DNA of 64,000 nucleotides, from contig NZ_CP054010.1 of assembly GCF_013267595.1 (NCBI RefSeq), positions 1,054,001 through 1,118,000 of the forward strand. Reading direction: 5' to 3'. The position numbers and the translations under genes were made by a program. The stretch is from Prevotella melaninogenica (GTDB lineage: Bacteria; Bacteroidota; Bacteroidia; Bacteroidales; Bacteroidaceae). Below are positions 17,967 to 26,662 of this stretch, in pieces. How positions within the stretch are numbered: the stretch's first letter is position 1; every line of letters starts with the position of its first letter. The notes under the pieces were generated by a model that saw nothing but the letters and a program-made list of their open reading frames with translations, searched no databases and was not told where the DNA came from.

Positions 17967-18933
17967 TATACTTGTAGCCGTTTATAACACAGCAGCTTAC
18001 CTACCGCAATGCCTTGACTCGCTGTTGTCGCAGACCTTGAAGGACATAGAGGTTCTTTGTGTCGATGATGCGTCAACGGATAAGTCTTTGGAGATTCTAC
18101 ATCAGTATGCTGAAAAGGACGAGCGTGTGAAGGTTTTTGCGCTAAAAGAGAACCACGGAATAGGCTATGCTCGGAACATGGCACTGTCCAATGCCTCCGG
18201 AGATTATATCTGTTTTGTGGACAGTGACGACTGGTTGGCTTCAACGGCACTTGAGAAAGTATGTGAAGCCTTCACCGATGAGGTTGATTCCGTACTCTTT
18301 CAGGTTGTTCATCATTATGCGAATGGAGAGGAAAAGGTCTTTCCTATGCCTCATTTCGACACGTTGTCAGGCGCAGAGGCTTTTAAGGAAAGCCTCACAT
18401 GGAAGATACATGGTGTGTATGCAATTAGAGGAGATATCCACCATACCTATCCTTATGACGACACACTTCTGACCTATAGCGATGAGAATGTAACTCGTAT
18501 TCATTATCTAAAGTCTCGCAAAGTAGCTTTTTGTGAGGGTGTTTATTATTATCGACAGCACACTTCTTCCACAACACATAACATCAGTGTTCGCCGTTTC
18601 GACTTTCTCTTAGCGAACGAGAGTATGCGTTGTCAGCTCCTTTCTTTGGGTGCATCAGAGGAGACTCTTCGTTGTTTTGAGACGGTGAGATGGCTCAATT
18701 TAGTGGGTCTTTACATGTTCTATTACCTTCATCGCCATGAACTCTCCCTAACCGACCGCCAGCATGGTTTGTCAGTCATGCACCATGTTTGGCAAACTAT
18801 CAATCTAAAACAAGTAAACCCTTCAATCAAAAGAAAATTCGGTTATATGCCCCTCCGCTGTTCGTGGCATCTTTTCCGTTTGCAGGAGGAGGCTTACTTT
18901 TGGTTGAGGGGGATTGTAGGGAAGAATAAATAG
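17953..18933 (+). CDS. Glycosyltransferase family 2
   Basis: A 326-aa GT-A enzyme beginning MPKISILVAVYNTAAYLPQC, then VLCVDDASTDKS, NHGIGYARNMALSNASGDYI and CFVDSDDW (DxD). The ATG at 17953 overlaps the flippase stop by 14 bp, so it is translationally coupled. It differs from the two leftward GT2s in its C-terminus (QVNPSIKRKFGYMPLRCS), so it probably has another acceptor. Confidence 0.9.
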   Translation: MPKISILVAVYNTAAYLPQCLDSLLSQTLKDIEVLCVDDASTDKSLEILHQYAEKDERVKVFALKENHGIGYARNMALSNASGDYICFVDSDDWLASTALEKVCEAFTDEVDSVLFQVVHHYANGEEKVFPMPHFDTLSGAEAFKESLTWKIHGVYAIRGDIHHTYPYDDTLLTYSDENVTRIHYLKSRKVAFCEGVYYYRQHTSSTTHNISVRRFDFLLANESMRCQLLSLGASEETLRCFETVRWLNLVGLYMFYYLHRHELSLTDRQHGLSVMHHVWQTINLKQVNPSIKRKFGYMPLRCSWHLFRLQEEAYFWLRGIVGKNK

Positions 18934-19286
18934 CCTCACCCTCTACACAGATCTCCGCAATTTTTCGTAGTATAGATACTGTTTCCTTCGTAAACATTTG
19001 TATTTATGATATATTCAGTCCTTCCTTTTTGTGTTGATCGATGGCTAAAACCGTCCGTTAGAAGAGCTTTTTATTTTCTTGTTATATGTTGTTATTGACC
19101 TATAGACCAAAAGAAATCCTCCTCAAGCAGTGATTGCTTAAGGAGGAAAAGACTATTTCAAAACTTGTTTTTGAGTAAGGAAATGGTCTTTATTGATCTA
19201 TGAGAAACTTTATTTATACTTACAAATAGAAAGTTGTCAGTTTGTTAGTTTGCATTTCAATATACCCTTATCCTGTAGTAAGTTCT
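18934..19286. other. Intergenic region between convergent genes
   Basis: Starts with GCCTCACCCTCTAC, a trace of the G/C-rich element end seen at 3410 and 6740. It contains the bidirectional terminator at 19117-19147. Nothing else recognised. Confidence 0.5.
19117..19147. terminator. Bidirectional terminator-like hairpin
   Basis: TCCTCCTCAAGCA (19117-19129) and TGCTTAAGGAGGA (19135-19147), one mismatch, between convergent genes. Confidence 0.7.
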
Positions 19287-19850
19287 TTACTTTACAGTTA
19301 CGGTTATTGTACCTGCCAGCTTGTTCTTATCAAGCACGTTAACAGTTGTTGTTCCTGCTTTCACGCCCTTGATGGTAATCTTAGCATCCTTAACGGTAGC
19401 AGTAGCAATCTTACTATCCTTCACGTTAACCGTGTATGGAGCCTGACCTGTTTTGATGTTAACAACATCCTCCTTGCCAATGGCAATGTTTAAGCTTGTC
19501 TTGTCAAAGGCAAGTGGAGTAATTACATTGACAGAGATAGTTCCGAAGCGCTTGTTCTTGTCGGTAACTGTAATGGAAGCCTTGCCCTCCTTGACACCTG
19601 TAACGGTCATGACATTCTTGTCAACCTTAACGGTAGCAACCTTTTCGTCAGTAGATTTAACTGTGAAAGGTTGGGTTCCGTTACCAATAGTTACGTTTGC
19701 AGAGGCACTGGGAGCCACATTAACTGTAGTAGTACTGAACTTCAGACCAGTGTTTTTGTCACCATTGTCATCACTGCAAGATGCGAGAGTTACTGTACCA
19801 AGGCAGAGAGCTGCCATCACCATTGTTTTGAAAATACTTTTCATTTCCAT
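19287..19850 (-). CDS. Surface lipoprotein with Ig-like (BIG2-type) repeats
   Basis: A 187-aa lipoprotein. The signal peptide ends at the lipobox TLASC, and the acidic SDDNGD right after the Cys fits the Bacteroidota surface-export signal. The mature protein has two similar modules (about residues 30-110 and 112-187): VNVAPSASANVTIGNGTQPF, KVDKNVMTVTGVKEGKASIT and then the parallel LNIAIGKEDVVNIKTGQAPY, KITIKGVKAGTTTVNV, the pattern of bacterial Ig-like group 2 repeats. I start at the Met at 19850 because the 32 residues upstream are basic and break the signal peptide. Function unknown; adhesion or matrix role possible. Confidence 0.8.
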   Translation of the reverse strand: MEMKSIFKTMVMAALCLGTVTLASCSDDNGDKNTGLKFSTTTVNVAPSASANVTIGNGTQPFTVKSTDEKVATVKVDKNVMTVTGVKEGKASITVTDKNKRFGTISVNVITPLAFDKTSLNIAIGKEDVVNIKTGQAPYTVNVKDSKIATATVKDAKITIKGVKAGTTTVNVLDKNKLAGTITVTVK

Positions 19851-20432
19851 TGTTTTAGTTTTTGGTTTATATAAGTTGAAAATAATCTTTTTATCGAATT
19901 GATTTCGCTTATATAAAAGCAACTTTCTAAATATCTTGCCTCGCATAAGAATAAAGTTTTGTTAAAAGTGTTTGTTTAGCAAAAATTGCTACATAATCTA
20001 CTCCCTCTTTTATAAACTTCACTGGTGTAAATCTTTGGGAAAAGACAGTGTTGTAAAGCCTTTTGGGGCATACTATACCCCATTTTAATTAGGTATAATC
20101 CTCCCTTGTTAGAGACAATTGGATATAACAATTTCTGATTTTTACAACGTTAACTCGCTACAATCTATCTGTTACTTGCCTTGCCTCCTCTTATCATATA
20201 TATGGAGTATATCCTTTTCTCTTTGCGCTAATGAAGTCTCCGCTTTGTTCTAACCTCCATTTATTTTGCTTTCCCAGTGTGACTTTTATAATTCATAATT
20301 ATCGCTTTTATCAGTGTCAAAAACCTTGACGTTTTCTTCAATAAAATCCCTGAAATAAGGGTAAAAAACACGTATTGTGAGCAGGTTTGCAACTAACAGG
20401 AAATCAGGAGGTTATAAAACGCGAAAGTAGAA

Positions 20433-20542
20433 GGTGCTTATTAAGGGTTCAAAAGAGCATTAGTAAGGGTCTTAAAGGGCACCTTTTGGAAGCCAAAAGG
20501 GCGTTAATTCGAGTGCCACTTACGCCCTTTTAAAATTTAAGA
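20433..20542 (-). repeat. 22-nt-period array, copy 4
   Basis: Units at 20433, 20455, 20477, 20499 and 20521, exactly 22 nt. They begin GGTGC, GAGCA, GGGCA, GGGCG, TACGC. The fourth and fifth units can pair (GGGCGTTA with TTACGCCC-like sequence). Confidence 0.9.
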
Positions 20543-20686
20543 TTAGAATTTTCTTTACAATAAAGACTATGTGGTAAAGGATAATTCATCGGATTATACG
20601 ATGGCAGATGAGGTAGAGGGAAAGGGGGACATGAAGTTTGTTCTTCTGAGATTTGGGCTGATGAACGAAAGTTCTTACATCATATG

Positions 20687-20931
20687 GCACACAGAGGGAC
20701 GGAGGAGACGGAGTAAAGCCCATGCAACGGAGGTGCCGAAGTCACAAAGAGTGGCAGAGGTGTAGCGTACAGATTTCTAATAACTTTTGAGATTAATGTT
20801 TTAGATATAACGCCTCTCATAAAAGCCGCAAACTACCTCTGTTGCTCTTTGTGTCGTCGACACCTCCGTGATATTTATTGTTTTGTTTAATAATCCTCCG
20901 TTATCTCCGCTTCTCCGTGTGATATATGGGG
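20687..20931. repeat. Inverted pair of CTCCGTG elements
   Basis: Left arm 20687-20764 (GGCACACAGAGGGACGGAGG on) and right arm 20834-20931 (CTACCTCTGTTGCTCTTTGT on, ending TCTCCGTGTGAT) are imperfect reverse complements. The same arrangement is found at 52323-52602 and 52632-52911. Confidence 0.75.
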
Positions 20932-21002
20932 TTAAGTTCTTATCTTAGGTGATATCCCTATCATTCTAAATTCCTAAAGCCCCATAAATGTACACAGTAG
21001 TA

Positions 21003-21108
21003 CACATAACTCGTCTACTACTCGTTTACTTGTCTACTGTTAACTCGTTTACTTGTCTACTACCAACTTGTTTCCTCGTCAACTCGTCAACTTGTCAACT
21101 TAACTCAT
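21003..21108. repeat. 8-nt-period array, ACTYGTYW type
   Basis: Successive octamers ACTCGTTT, ACTTGTCT, ACTCGTTT, ACTTGTCT, ACTCGTCA, ACTTGTCA with a few 7-nt interruptions. It abuts the stop of murF-alr. Relatives at 28376-28690 and 44885-45060. Confidence 0.8.
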
Positions 21109-23589
21109 CTAATCCTGGAAGTAAACTCTCTTCACACGATTGCTGATAGTCGTCAGCACCTCGTATGGAATGGTGTCAAGCGTATCGCTGAGAACGGTGA
21201 CAGGAAGGTGGTCGCCGAAGATTTCAACACTGTCGCCTTCCTTACAATCGATGCCAGTAACGTCAATCATCGCTACGTCCATACAGATGTTGCCGACGTA
21301 CTCTGCCTTCTGCCCATTTACCAAACAGTAGCAGTGGCGGTTGCCCAAATGGCGGTTTAAGCCGTCAGCGTAGCCGATTGGAATTGCTGCAATCACACTG
21401 TCATGGTCGATTGTTCCCTTGCGAGAATAGCCTACCGTGTCACCAGCTGGTACGTTACGCAGCTGCAGGATGGTAGTCTTCAACGTAGAGATATTGTTGA
21501 TTGTCTTGTTCGTTCGTGGGTTGATACCATACAAGCCTAAGCCCAATCGACACATATCCATCTGACGTTCAGGGAAGTGTTCGATGCCCGAAGAGTTGTC
21601 CATGTGGCGGATAATCTTATGGCTGAAAGCAGCTTGAAGCTTCTTGCTACCCTCATCGAAGAGCGCAAACTGATGAGCAGAGAACTCGTCGAAGTTGTCA
21701 GCGTCAGAGCCAACGAAGTGAGAGAAGACCGAACGAGGGATGATAGCGTTCTGTTTTTTCAGTCGCTTAATTAGTTCGTCCATATCCTTCTGTGGGTCAA
21801 AGCCTAATCGATGCATACCCGTATCAAGCTTAATATGAACAGGGAAGCCCGTGATACCCTCCTTCTGTGCAGCCTTCACGAGTGCGTCCATGAGTCGGAA
21901 GCTATACACCTCTGGCTCAAGGTCGTAGTCGAAGAGCGTCTTAAAGGAAGTCATCTCTGGGTTCATAATCATGATATTGCTTGTGATACCGTTCTTACGG
22001 AGCGTCACACCCTCGTCGGCAACAGCCACAGCGAGGTAGTCAACACGATGATCCTGTAAGGTCTTTGCTATCTCTACGGCACCAGCTCCATAGGCATCAG
22101 CCTTAATCATACAAACCAATTTCGTCTCAGGTTTGAGGAAAGAGCGATACCAATTGAGGTTGTCAACAACGGCATTGAGGTTTACCTCCAACACCGTTTC
22201 ATGCACCTTCTTCACCAAGAGTTCTGTCAGTCGGTCGAAACCAAACTGTCGTGCGCCCTTCAATAAGATTACCTCATCGTGCAAGTTAGCGAAGACATCG
22301 CTGTGGATAAAGGAGTTGACGGTAGCAAAGAAATGCTTTTCGCCCAAATGCTTAAAGGCAGAACGCTGTGCCAAGAGCCCTTCACCAATACCGATAAACT
22401 TCTCAACACCACGCTTCTCGCAGAGGAAAGCCACCTTATTATATAGGTCTTTATCTGTGTCACCACTCTGTAAGATATCGCTCAGAATCAATGTGCGACG
22501 ACGTCCCTTATGGTCAGGACGACGGTTCATGAAGTCGAGTGCAATATCGAGTGAGTTGAAATCAGAGTTATAAGAATCGTTGATAAGCGTACAGCCATGC
22601 TGTCCCTCCTTTACCTCCAAGCGCATAGCGACTGGCTCTAACTGTGCCATTCGCTCGCTGATAGTAGCAGGGGTGAGTCCTAAATGGAGTGAAACGACTG
22701 CGCAGGTGATAGAATTCTTAACGCTGGCATCGTCAATGAAAGGTAGTTTATATTGTCCTTCCGTCTGTCCTTTCCATACATATGAAACGGTTGTTTCAAT
22801 GTCTTTCTTCTCGATAGCTTTGATATAGAAGGCTGCCTCCGTATTCTTTACAGACCAATCGAGCTTCTGACCCTTATAATCATACTGGCTTAAACACTGT
22901 GCCATCACCTCATTATCGGCAGAATAGACGATTGCCTCGGTGTCGTGGAAGAGTTTTATCTTCTCGTGGCACTTAGCTTCTAAGGAAGGGAAGTTCTCTT
23001 GATGGGCAGTACCTAATGTGGTGAAGACACCGATAGTAGGCTGGATAATGTCGCGCAAAGCCATCATCTCGCCTGGTTGACTGATACCCGCTTCAAACAC
23101 TCCGACCTGTGTATTCTCGTTTAAGAGCAGTACTGACAGTGGAACACCTATCTGTGAATTATAGCTACGAGGTGAACGTGTGACCACCATCTGCGGAGAA
23201 AGCAACTGATAAAGCCACTCCTTGACCATCGTCTTACCATTTGAACCCGTGATGCCGACTATCGGAATCAAGTATTCATCGCGATGACGTTCAGCCAGTC
23301 GCTGCAAAGCTTCCAGCGAACCAACCACCTTCAAGAAGTTAGAATCAGGATAACGAGTTGCCCAATCCTCAGGCACTACCTCCACGACAAAGTTTCTTAC
23401 ACCCCTTGCATAGAGTTCTGGGATGTAATTATGTCCGTCGTTACGCTCAGTTTTGAGCGCAAAAAACAATGTTTCTTCAGGGAAACACAGAGAGCGGCTG
23501 TCGGTAAGTACAAAGCTTATATTTGCATCCTTATCACCATAACGGCGTGCGCCAATGAGCGTCGTTACTTTCTCAATAGTATAATTCAT
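21109..23589 (-). CDS. Bifunctional MurF ligase / alanine racemase
   Basis: An 826-aa fusion found in Bacteroidota. The N-terminal part (about 1-450) is UDP-MurNAc-tripeptide:D-Ala-D-Ala ligase: P-loop GITGSNGKT at about 112-120, HQENFPSLEAKCHEKIKLF and NDSYNSDFNSL. The C-terminal part (about 455-826) is a PLP alanine racemase: CMIKADAYGAG with the PLP lysine near residue 494, KLDTGMHRLGFD, LGLYGINPR, VGYSRKGTI and IPIGYADGLNR. It makes D-Ala and then joins the D-Ala-D-Ala dipeptide to the cell-wall precursor in the cytoplasm. It follows Fur and GSCFA genes on the same strand but also has its own -7 box at 23618-23625. Confidence 0.95.
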   Translation of the reverse strand: MNYTIEKVTTLIGARRYGDKDANISFVLTDSRSLCFPEETLFFALKTERNDGHNYIPELYARGVRNFVVEVVPEDWATRYPDSNFLKVVGSLEALQRLAERHRDEYLIPIVGITGSNGKTMVKEWLYQLLSPQMVVTRSPRSYNSQIGVPLSVLLLNENTQVGVFEAGISQPGEMMALRDIIQPTIGVFTTLGTAHQENFPSLEAKCHEKIKLFHDTEAIVYSADNEVMAQCLSQYDYKGQKLDWSVKNTEAAFYIKAIEKKDIETTVSYVWKGQTEGQYKLPFIDDASVKNSITCAVVSLHLGLTPATISERMAQLEPVAMRLEVKEGQHGCTLINDSYNSDFNSLDIALDFMNRRPDHKGRRRTLILSDILQSGDTDKDLYNKVAFLCEKRGVEKFIGIGEGLLAQRSAFKHLGEKHFFATVNSFIHSDVFANLHDEVILLKGARQFGFDRLTELLVKKVHETVLEVNLNAVVDNLNWYRSFLKPETKLVCMIKADAYGAGAVEIAKTLQDHRVDYLAVAVADEGVTLRKNGITSNIMIMNPEMTSFKTLFDYDLEPEVYSFRLMDALVKAAQKEGITGFPVHIKLDTGMHRLGFDPQKDMDELIKRLKKQNAIIPRSVFSHFVGSDADNFDEFSAHQFALFDEGSKKLQAAFSHKIIRHMDNSSGIEHFPERQMDMCRLGLGLYGINPRTNKTINNISTLKTTILQLRNVPAGDTVGYSRKGTIDHDSVIAAIPIGYADGLNRHLGNRHCYCLVNGQKAEYVGNICMDVAMIDVTGIDCKEGDSVEIFGDHLPVTVLSDTLDTIPYEVLTTISNRVKRVYFQD

Positions 23590-23617
23590 TACTATCTAAA
23601 TTGTTTTATATCTTATG

Positions 23618-23625
23618 CAAAGATA
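23618..23625 (-). promoter_or_regulatory. -7 box of murF-alr
   Basis: TATCTTTG on the minus strand, 28 bp before the ATG. Confidence 0.6.
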
Positions 23626-23673
23626 ATGAAAAGTCTTAATACAGCGTATTATCCTTGCTGTTTTTTCGTCTTA

Positions 23674-24114
23674 TCATTTAATATAATATCGGTGAGCGCA
23701 CTTAGGACACACTCCTTTTATCATATAATTGATGGATGATTGTTCGTATCCTGCAGGCAAATCGACCTGTGGAACGTGTATGTCATTGAGGCAATAGGTG
23801 CGATGGCAACGCTCACAATAGAAGTGTACGTGCATGTCTTCATCTTCTTCATCGTCATCGCTGAGACATAATTCGTAGCGAACTATATCATTTCCGTCTT
23901 CCAACTGATGTACTAAGTGTTGCTGTTTGAACAATGAAAGTGTACGGAAAATATTTGACTTGTCAATCGTTTGGATCTTTGCTTCCAACTCTTTCATAGA
24001 GGCTGGGTTGTCCAATCCTGACAGTGTTCGTGCTATGAGAATGCGATTTGCGGTCAGTCTAATACCATGTGCTTTCAGCAGTGCTTCAATCTGCTTGTCA
24101 TTCATTTCTTCCAT
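23674..24114 (-). CDS. Fur-family transcriptional regulator
   Basis: A 146-aa Fur family repressor. The winged-helix domain occupies about 1-85 (HGIRLTANRILIARTL, KSNIFRTLSLFKQQHLVHQL) and the dimer/metal domain the rest (EDMHVHFYCERCHRTYCLND then GVCPKCAHR, giving CxxC pairs for structural zinc and His ligands HVHF). An acidic loop SDDDEEDED precedes the metal domain. It starts 2 bp after the GSCFA gene stop, so the two are one transcript. Which metal or stress it senses (Fur, Zur or PerR type) cannot be decided from sequence alone. Confidence 0.88.
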   Translation of the reverse strand: MEEMNDKQIEALLKAHGIRLTANRILIARTLSGLDNPASMKELEAKIQTIDKSNIFRTLSLFKQQHLVHQLEDGNDIVRYELCLSDDDEEDEDMHVHFYCERCHRTYCLNDIHVPQVDLPAGYEQSSINYMIKGVCPKCAHRYYIK

Positions 24115-24116
24115 AG

Positions 24117-24929
24117 TTATAAATTCAATTCTATATTGGGATATTTTAGTTCCAACATCTTGGCTTTTTCCTTTGTTTTCTTTATGAAATCCTGATAAGC
24201 CGCTGCCTCTGGATTAAACGGGCGGTGCGCCAACGCCTCTTTGATAGGTAGCCATTCCTTAAGAAACTGTTTGGCTTCTGCGGAGAAACAGGTTGCCACA
24301 AGCTGTTCCCATATGTATTCTACAGCCTGCTCGTTGGGGTGCAGCATATCTGCTTTGTAGAAACGATAGTCGCGCAGTTCGTCGTTCACAATCTCATAGG
24401 CTGGGAAGTAATAGACCCTCTCACCTTCTTCCTTGATCACCTTGTCGGTAGCCAACAGCAGTACAGCCTTTGACAACTGACTTCCGTGATAGCCATATTT
24501 GGCATAACGGATAGGGCTGACCGTGATGATGACATTGACCTTTGGATTCGCTTGGCGTAGTAGGGTAATCGCCTCGCTCAGTGTGTCGGCACACTCCTCA
24601 ACCGTAAGTTCGCGCTCTTCAAACTCTCGTTGTGGACGTTTCTGGCAGTTGTCAACAATCTCGCCTGTAGCTCGCTCCACATAGACATGGTTTGTTCCCA
24701 ATGTGAATACGGCTGTGTCAAACGTATGGTTTGCCACCTTCTTCACCGTATGTAGCACTGAAACAGGGTTATACATAACACCGAAGGGGTTTACCATGGC
24801 ACGAAACTTCTCTTCTTCGAATCGCTTACCAATATTGTCGGCAAAGCACGACCCTACAAAAAGAATCCGCTCACAAGGTTCCAACTCAAATGTTGGACGG
24901 GGGATGTTGACAATTGTTCTAAATTCCAT
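24117..24929 (-). CDS. GSCFA domain protein
   Basis: A 270-aa member of the GSCFA family (SGNH-hydrolase-like, named for a Gly-Ser-Cys-Phe-Ala motif), seen here as ILFVGSCFADNIGKRFEEEK. Other family marks are NPFGVMYNPVSV, TVSPIRYAKYGYHGSQLSKA and DMLHPNEQAVEYIWE with the C-terminal His. The family is widespread in Bacteroidota but its substrate is unknown. I start at the Met at 24929: the -7 box TACCTTTG ends only 6 nt before it, so a longer protein would start within or upstream of the promoter. Confidence 0.85.
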   Translation of the reverse strand: MEFRTIVNIPRPTFELEPCERILFVGSCFADNIGKRFEEEKFRAMVNPFGVMYNPVSVLHTVKKVANHTFDTAVFTLGTNHVYVERATGEIVDNCQKRPQREFEERELTVEECADTLSEAITLLRQANPKVNVIITVSPIRYAKYGYHGSQLSKAVLLLATDKVIKEEGERVYYFPAYEIVNDELRDYRFYKADMLHPNEQAVEYIWEQLVATCFSAEAKQFLKEWLPIKEALAHRPFNPEAAAYQDFIKKTKEKAKMLELKYPNIELNL

Positions 24930-24935
24930 TGAGCG

Positions 24936-24943
24936 CAAAGGTA
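24936..24943 (-). promoter_or_regulatory. -7 box immediately before the GSCFA start
   Basis: TACCTTTG on the minus strand, separated from the ATG by only CGCTCA, which would place the transcription start at or within a base or two of the ATG. Confidence 0.6.
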
Positions 24944-24987
24944 AGAAAAAAATGGATAGAATATTCAAACGGAAAGAATATTTTTCA

Positions 24988-24995
24988 TACTTTTG
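24988..24995 (+). promoter_or_regulatory. -7 box of the NUDIX gene
   Basis: TACTTTTG, 31 bp before the ATG at 25027, divergent from the GSCFA promoter. Confidence 0.6.
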
Positions 24996-25026
24996 CCAAA
25001 GAAAGTTCCTTTATAAATTTTAGCTA

Positions 25027-25458
25027 ATGTACACATACAATTACCCACACCCAGCCGTAACGGCTGACTGTCTTGTTTTTGCCCGAACTGATGAGGGGAT
25101 GAAACTGCTGTTGATTCAGCGGAAAAACGAACCTTGTAAGGGGAAATGGGCATTCCCCGGTGGCTTCATGGATATTGACGAAACAACCGTTGATGCTGCT
25201 CGTCGTGAGTTGAAAGAAGAGACTGGTTTAGTGGTTGGCGAACTGCATCGTGTTGGTATCTTTGATGCTGTCGACCGTGATCCACGCGAGCGTATCATCA
25301 CTGTGGCTTATTACACGATTCTTGACAAACCTGCAGAAGTCAGCGGTTTGGACGATGCAGCGCAAGCAAAGTGGTTCCTCTTGACCGAACTTCCCGACTT
25401 AGCGTTTGACCATAAGGAAATCCTCCAAGAGGCAGAAAGGGTGTTAGGTGATGGCTGA
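25027..25458 (+). CDS. NUDIX hydrolase
   Basis: A 143-aa NUDIX enzyme. The box is GGFMDIDETTVDAARRELKE followed by ETGL (about residues 40-62), with all catalytic Glu residues present. It opens PAVTADCLVFAR, the form seen in ADP-ribose pyrophosphatase-like and 8-oxo-dGTPase-like Bacteroidota members. It hydrolyses a nucleoside diphosphate linked to another moiety; the exact substrate cannot be read from the sequence. Divergent from the GSCFA-Fur operon. Confidence 0.9.
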   Translation: MYTYNYPHPAVTADCLVFARTDEGMKLLLIQRKNEPCKGKWAFPGGFMDIDETTVDAARRELKEETGLVVGELHRVGIFDAVDRDPRERIITVAYYTILDKPAEVSGLDDAAQAKWFLLTELPDLAFDHKEILQEAERVLGDG

Positions 25459-25492
25459 TGGGTGTTGGATGGTCAATGAGAACAATAAGTTT

Positions 25493-25528
25493 AATTAGCC
25501 TAATTAGTCCAATTAGTCTAATTAAGCT
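25493..25528. repeat. 9-nt-period array
   Basis: Four consecutive nonamers AATTAGCCT, AATTAGTCC, AATTAGTCT and AATTAAGCT. The array overlaps the stop codon of the small leftward gene 25522-25701. Confidence 0.75.
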
Positions 25529-25701
25529 GATTTCTCCTCCTTCTTCTTGGAAAGATTAGAATCTTTTATCAGTTTGTAAGTTCCCCAGAGGCTCATAATT
25601 TGCACTATAATAATAGGTATTGTGGGCTTAAAATCTATTCCCAATAACAATAAGCCATTGCCAATAATAAAGAGCAATAATATTAGAATAGTTCTTCTCA
25701 T
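25522..25701 (-). CDS. 59-aa small membrane protein
   Basis: A short open frame on the minus strand from ATG (25701-25699) to TAA (25524-25522). The peptide opens MRRTILILLLFIIGNGLLLL and has two hydrophobic helices (about residues 4-20 and 26-40: PTIPIIIVQIMSLWGTY), then a basic tail SNLSKKKEEKSA. AAAGGT lies just before the ATG, and a good promoter (CAAA at 25769-25772 and CAAATATA at 25741-25748 on the plus strand, 20 nt apart) stands upstream. Topology suggests a two-helix inner membrane protein with its C-terminus in the cytoplasm. Function unknown. Confidence 0.7.
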   Translation of the reverse strand: MRRTILILLLFIIGNGLLLLGIDFKPTIPIIIVQIMSLWGTYKLIKDSNLSKKKEEKSA

Positions 25702-25740
25702 ACCTTTAATTGCTTTTTAATTGTTAGTAGATTCTGTTTG

Positions 25741-25772
25741 CAAATATAATTTATTTGGATGAAAGTTCCAAA
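25741..25772 (-). promoter_or_regulatory. Promoter of the 59-aa membrane protein
   Basis: On the minus strand TTTG (25772-25769), 20 nt, TATATTTG (25748-25741). Confidence 0.6.
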
Positions 25773-25774
25773 TT

Positions 25775-26490
25775 AATTCTGTGATTTTATATATCAAATG
25801 CTTTCCTTGTAATATCTTTGTCTTTTGTTTTTTCCAATAAATGGTCGTGTTATACTCCTTTGCTCCCCGCACCATTGGTGCCTCTGTGGGCAACTTATCC
25901 TTAAATAAAACCTCCATAACCTCCGTTCCCCTGAATGAATTTTAGCGTAGTAAGGCGAAGAAATATATTGACAAAATATTCGAAGAAAAGGTAGGAAAAT
26001 AGCTTAAAAGTGAACTGTTTTAGTACCACTGTAAATTGTTTGTTATCAAGTAGTTGCAAAATAGGCTTTCAAAAGGTGCTTAATTCGACTTCAAAAGGGC
26101 GTTAGTAAGGCTCTTAAAGGGCATCTTTTGCAAGCCAATTAGGCGTCTTTAAGAAGCCAAAAGAGCATGTGTCGGTTTTGAACTGCATGAAAATAGCTTA
26201 CATTTCTCTACTAATAAGGGATTAAATATTGCTGTTATACTCCTTTGCTCCCTGCACCATCGGTGCCTCTGTGGGTTGTGTATGTTTAAATAAAACCTCC
26301 ATACACTCCGTTTCTCTGTGTGACATTTCGTCAAATGTCCTCAATTTAGGTAGTAGCCTTATCGTTCTAAATGACTGAAGCAAACAGACTTTATCACTCC
26401 TCCTTCCGCATAAACCGCTTTTTAGTGTGGATTTAACGTGTATTTCGTCACAATATATTAAAAAACGAATAGAAGTCATCTGCCATACGA
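25775..26490. repeat. Composite repeat island 5
   Basis: Between divergent genes, no credible gene. A CTCCTTTGCTC/GCACCATTGGTGC element (25855-25935), a segment resembling 14272 on (TTGACAAAATATTCGAAGAA), the subfamily A flank TTATCAAGTAGTTGC, the 22-nt array (26053-26184) and a second CTCCTTTGCTC/GCACCATCGGTGC element (26239-26323). Short minus-strand frames here are repeat-made. Confidence 0.75.
26053..26184 (-). repeat. 22-nt-period array, copy 5
   Basis: Units at 26053, 26075, 26097, 26119, 26141 and 26163, exactly 22 nt, in the same unit order as copy 3. Beyond the last unit, GCATGAAAATAGCTTACA resembles ATGTGAAAATAGTTTACA next to copy 3. Confidence 0.92.
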
Positions 26491-26500
26491 AATAATTTAG

Positions 26501-26508
26501 TAATTTTG
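26501..26508 (+). promoter_or_regulatory. -7 box upstream of second GHL10 gene
   Basis: TAATTTTG, leaving a leader of about 145 nt before the ATG at 26663. Confidence 0.5.
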
Positions 26509-26662
26509 CCCTCAGTGGCTATTGTGGTTTCTGTTTGTAGTTCTTTAGAGCGCACAGGATAAGGGGGTGGAATTTCATTAATCACTGAATTTACAGATAC
26601 TTATACCCCATTGAACTCAGGTTAATTAGTCGCTCAGAATCACGTATATTATCATTTCATAT

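Larger units (their letters stand above)
19851..21108. repeat. Long intergenic repeat region (island 4)
   Basis: No credible gene; a 64-codon frame at 20571-20765 is formed by repeat sequence. Modules: 22-nt array copy 4 (20433-20542) with a subfamily B flank (GTTTGCAACTAACAGGAAAT from 20383), an inverted pair of CTCCGTG elements (20687-20764 and 20834-20931) and an 8-nt ACTCGTTT/ACTTGTCT array (about 21003-21108) that runs up to the stop codon of the next leftward gene. Confidence 0.75.

Noticed and set aside
20571..20765. 64-codon protein-coding frame
   Set aside because: It is composed of one arm of the CTCCGTG inverted repeat and has no conserved-looking product.
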